A stretch of 64,000 bases of DNA. Source: Caldilineaceae bacterium. GTDB lineage: Bacteria > Chloroflexota > Anaerolineae > Caldilineales > Caldilineaceae. Positions 62,879 through 64,000 of this stretch are shown here, piece by piece (position 1 is the stretch's first letter; every line of letters starts with the position of its first letter). Both the position numbers and the translations under genes were made by a program. The notes beneath the pieces are model-generated. The model was not told the DNA's origin. It was given only the letters and a program-made list of their open reading frames with translations, and did no database searches. Location of the stretch: assembly GCA_022824025.1 (NCBI GenBank), contig JAJEBF010000014.1, positions 526,206 to 590,205 on the forward strand, read 5' to 3'.

Positions 62879-64000
62879 TCAACCCAAGGAGCCAACACTG
62901 CCAGAGTCCAGTGGAAGATCGCGCAGAGGCCGCTCCCTGAAGGGTCGTGCCTTCAAAGCCGCCTCGTCCAGGTCGATGCCAAGTCCCGGCGTCTCCGGTA
63001 GCGTAATGTAACCGTTCTCCGCCTCGATAGTCTGCCTCGCAATCTCCCTTCCTACCTCTTCGAAATTGACGAAATACTCGGTGATCAGGAAGTTCGGCAT
63101 GCCCGCCGACGCGTGCAGCGTGGCAGCCAGGCCAACCGTCGTGCTGTTGTAGTTGTGCGGCGCCACCGCAACATGATAGGCCTCCGCCATCGCGCCGATC
63201 TCCCGAAGCTCCAGAATGCCGCCGCAATTGCACACGTCCGGGTTGAGAATGTCCGCGGCTCGCCTCTCGAACACCTCTCGAAACTCGTTCTTCGTATAGA
63301 GTTCTTCCCCCGTTACGACCGGCAGTTCCACCGAATGACGCACCTCAGACAGTGCATCCAGGTCACGCGCCGATACCGGTTCCTCATACCAGAAGGGATA
63401 GTAGGGCTCAATCGCCCTCGCCACCCGGACAGCGTGCATGGGGGCCAGCCTCCGGTGTATGTCCAGCAGGATCTCCACGTCCGGACCAACCGCCTCCCGC
63501 ACGGCCCGGACCCTCTCGATCGCCTCCTCTTCCTGCCCGCGATCGATAAATGCCCGCCACCGACCGGGAAACGGATCGAACTTCAGCGCCGTAAATCCCC
63601 GCGCGACGACATCTTTGGCTTTTTCCGTCAACTCGTCGACCGACTCTGCCCCGCCCCAACCATTCGCGTACACACGCAGACGCCGCCTCGTTCGGCCGCC
63701 CAGCAAATTATAGACTGGCTGCCCCGCCGCCTTCCCTGCGATATCCCACAGGGCCTGCTCGAGGCCGCTAATCGCGCAGAACAGCTCCAGGCTTCCCCTC
63801 TTTCCCGCAAAATCTGAGTACGCCGAAAAAACAAACTGCTTGACATCGAACGGGGAGCGCCCAATCAGGTATCGGGAAAGCTCATCGATCTGACGCTTGA
63901 TGACGCGATCCCGGTCCAACTGCGTATACGCCTCGCCCCACCCGTGTGCCCCTTCATCCGTCTCGACCTTGACAAACAACCAGTGCTTCGCCGCTCCGGA
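62879..64000 (-). CDS. Mandelate racemase / muconate lactonizing family dehydratase (runs off right edge)
   Basis: This enolase-superfamily protein is open to the window edge (373 codons visible) and its N-terminus lies outside, because reading on past the TTG at 63979 gives SGAAKHWLFVKVETDEG, a typical start of the capping domain. The barrel shows ALKFDP (lysine), EILLDIHRRL (metal aspartate and histidine), FWYEEPV, VVTGEEL, and a C-terminal VAPHNYNST. The DxH and PHN elements suggest a sugar-acid dehydratase such as galactonate or mannonate dehydratase, but the exact acid cannot be fixed. It is convergent with the nucleotidyltransferase gene. The neighbouring catabolic genes fit. Confidence 0.9.
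   Translation of the reverse strand, partial: SGAAKHWLFVKVETDEGAHGWGEAYTQLDRDRVIKRQIDELSRYLIGRSPFDVKQFVFSAYSDFAGKRGSLELFCAISGLEQALWDIAGKAAGQPVYNLLGGRTRRRLRVYANGWGGAESVDELTEKAKDVVARGFTALKFDPFPGRWRAFIDRGQEEEAIERVRAVREAVGPDVEILLDIHRRLAPMHAVRVARAIEPYYPFWYEEPVSARDLDALSEVRHSVELPVVTGEELYTKNEFREVFERRAADILNPDVCNCGGILELREIGAMAEAYHVAVAPHNYNSTTVGLAATLHASAGMPNFLITEYFVNFEEVGREIARQTIEAENGYITLPETPGLGIDLDEAALKARPFRERPLRDLPLDSGSVGSLG

Overview
The window is a gene-dense, GC-rich chromosomal stretch from an uncultivated bacterium. The combination of twin-arginine lipoprotein solute-binding proteins, a Uma2-type nuclease, many phytanoyl-CoA dioxygenase (PhyH) paralogues, Gfo/Idh/MocA oxidoreductases, Pro/Thr-rich surface proteins and intergenic repeat families resembles Chloroflexota (Caldilineae/Anaerolineae or related host- or marine-associated lineages). 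That placement is inference, because no rRNA or tRNA gene was found.

Layout. Bases 1-7269 form a minus-strand catabolic operon: two paralogous TIM-barrel, glycosidase-like proteins flank a Dpp/Opp-type ABC importer (two permeases, one binding protein) and an atypical DapA/NanA-family protein. A zinc alcohol dehydrogenase, a frameshifted Uma2 nuclease and an oxidoreductase follow. Bases 11578-18008 are housekeeping: pncC/cinA with a small partner, an anchored coiled-coil protein, rsmD, and gcvP under a tandem glycine riboswitch with a terminator. Bases 18113-22357 hold a sugar-type ABC importer with an S51 peptidase, followed by two lectin-fold proteins on the other strand. Bases 24140-27685 carry three PhyH genes. 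A WS/DGAT acyltransferase and a LysM L,D-transpeptidase come next.

Bases 31621-35692 are the most distinctive part: a fatty-acid-desaturase-fold oxygenase fused to a Rieske ferredoxin (a natural MocD-MocE fusion), followed by a MocA-like dehydrogenase, a TIM-barrel isomerase and an SDR with spacings of 65, 3 and 2 bases. Two PhyH genes lie beyond. By analogy with rhizopine (O-methyl-inosamine) catabolism, I propose oxidative O-demethylation of a methylated polyol or sugar followed by oxidation and isomerisation.

Bases 37686-44067 include a GMC-oxidoreductase remnant, a secreted SH3 protein, a HEAT-repeat protein, a dehydrogenase plus ThuA pair, and cobD controlled by a strong promoter, cobalamin riboswitch and terminator. 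Bases 44776-53849 hold a PhyH gene, two sialidase-fold enzymes, a CRTAC1-like lipoprotein and a second sugar ABC importer. Bases 54016-56972 encode two surface proteins sharing an Ig-like module. The right end has two PhyH genes, a Gfo/Idh oxidoreductase, an M81 (MlrC) peptidase, a damaged two-gene nucleotidyltransferase module and a partial enolase-superfamily dehydratase. No ABC ATPase is present for any of the three importers. Three intergenic repeat families recur through the window, and several carry false open frames into neighbouring genes.
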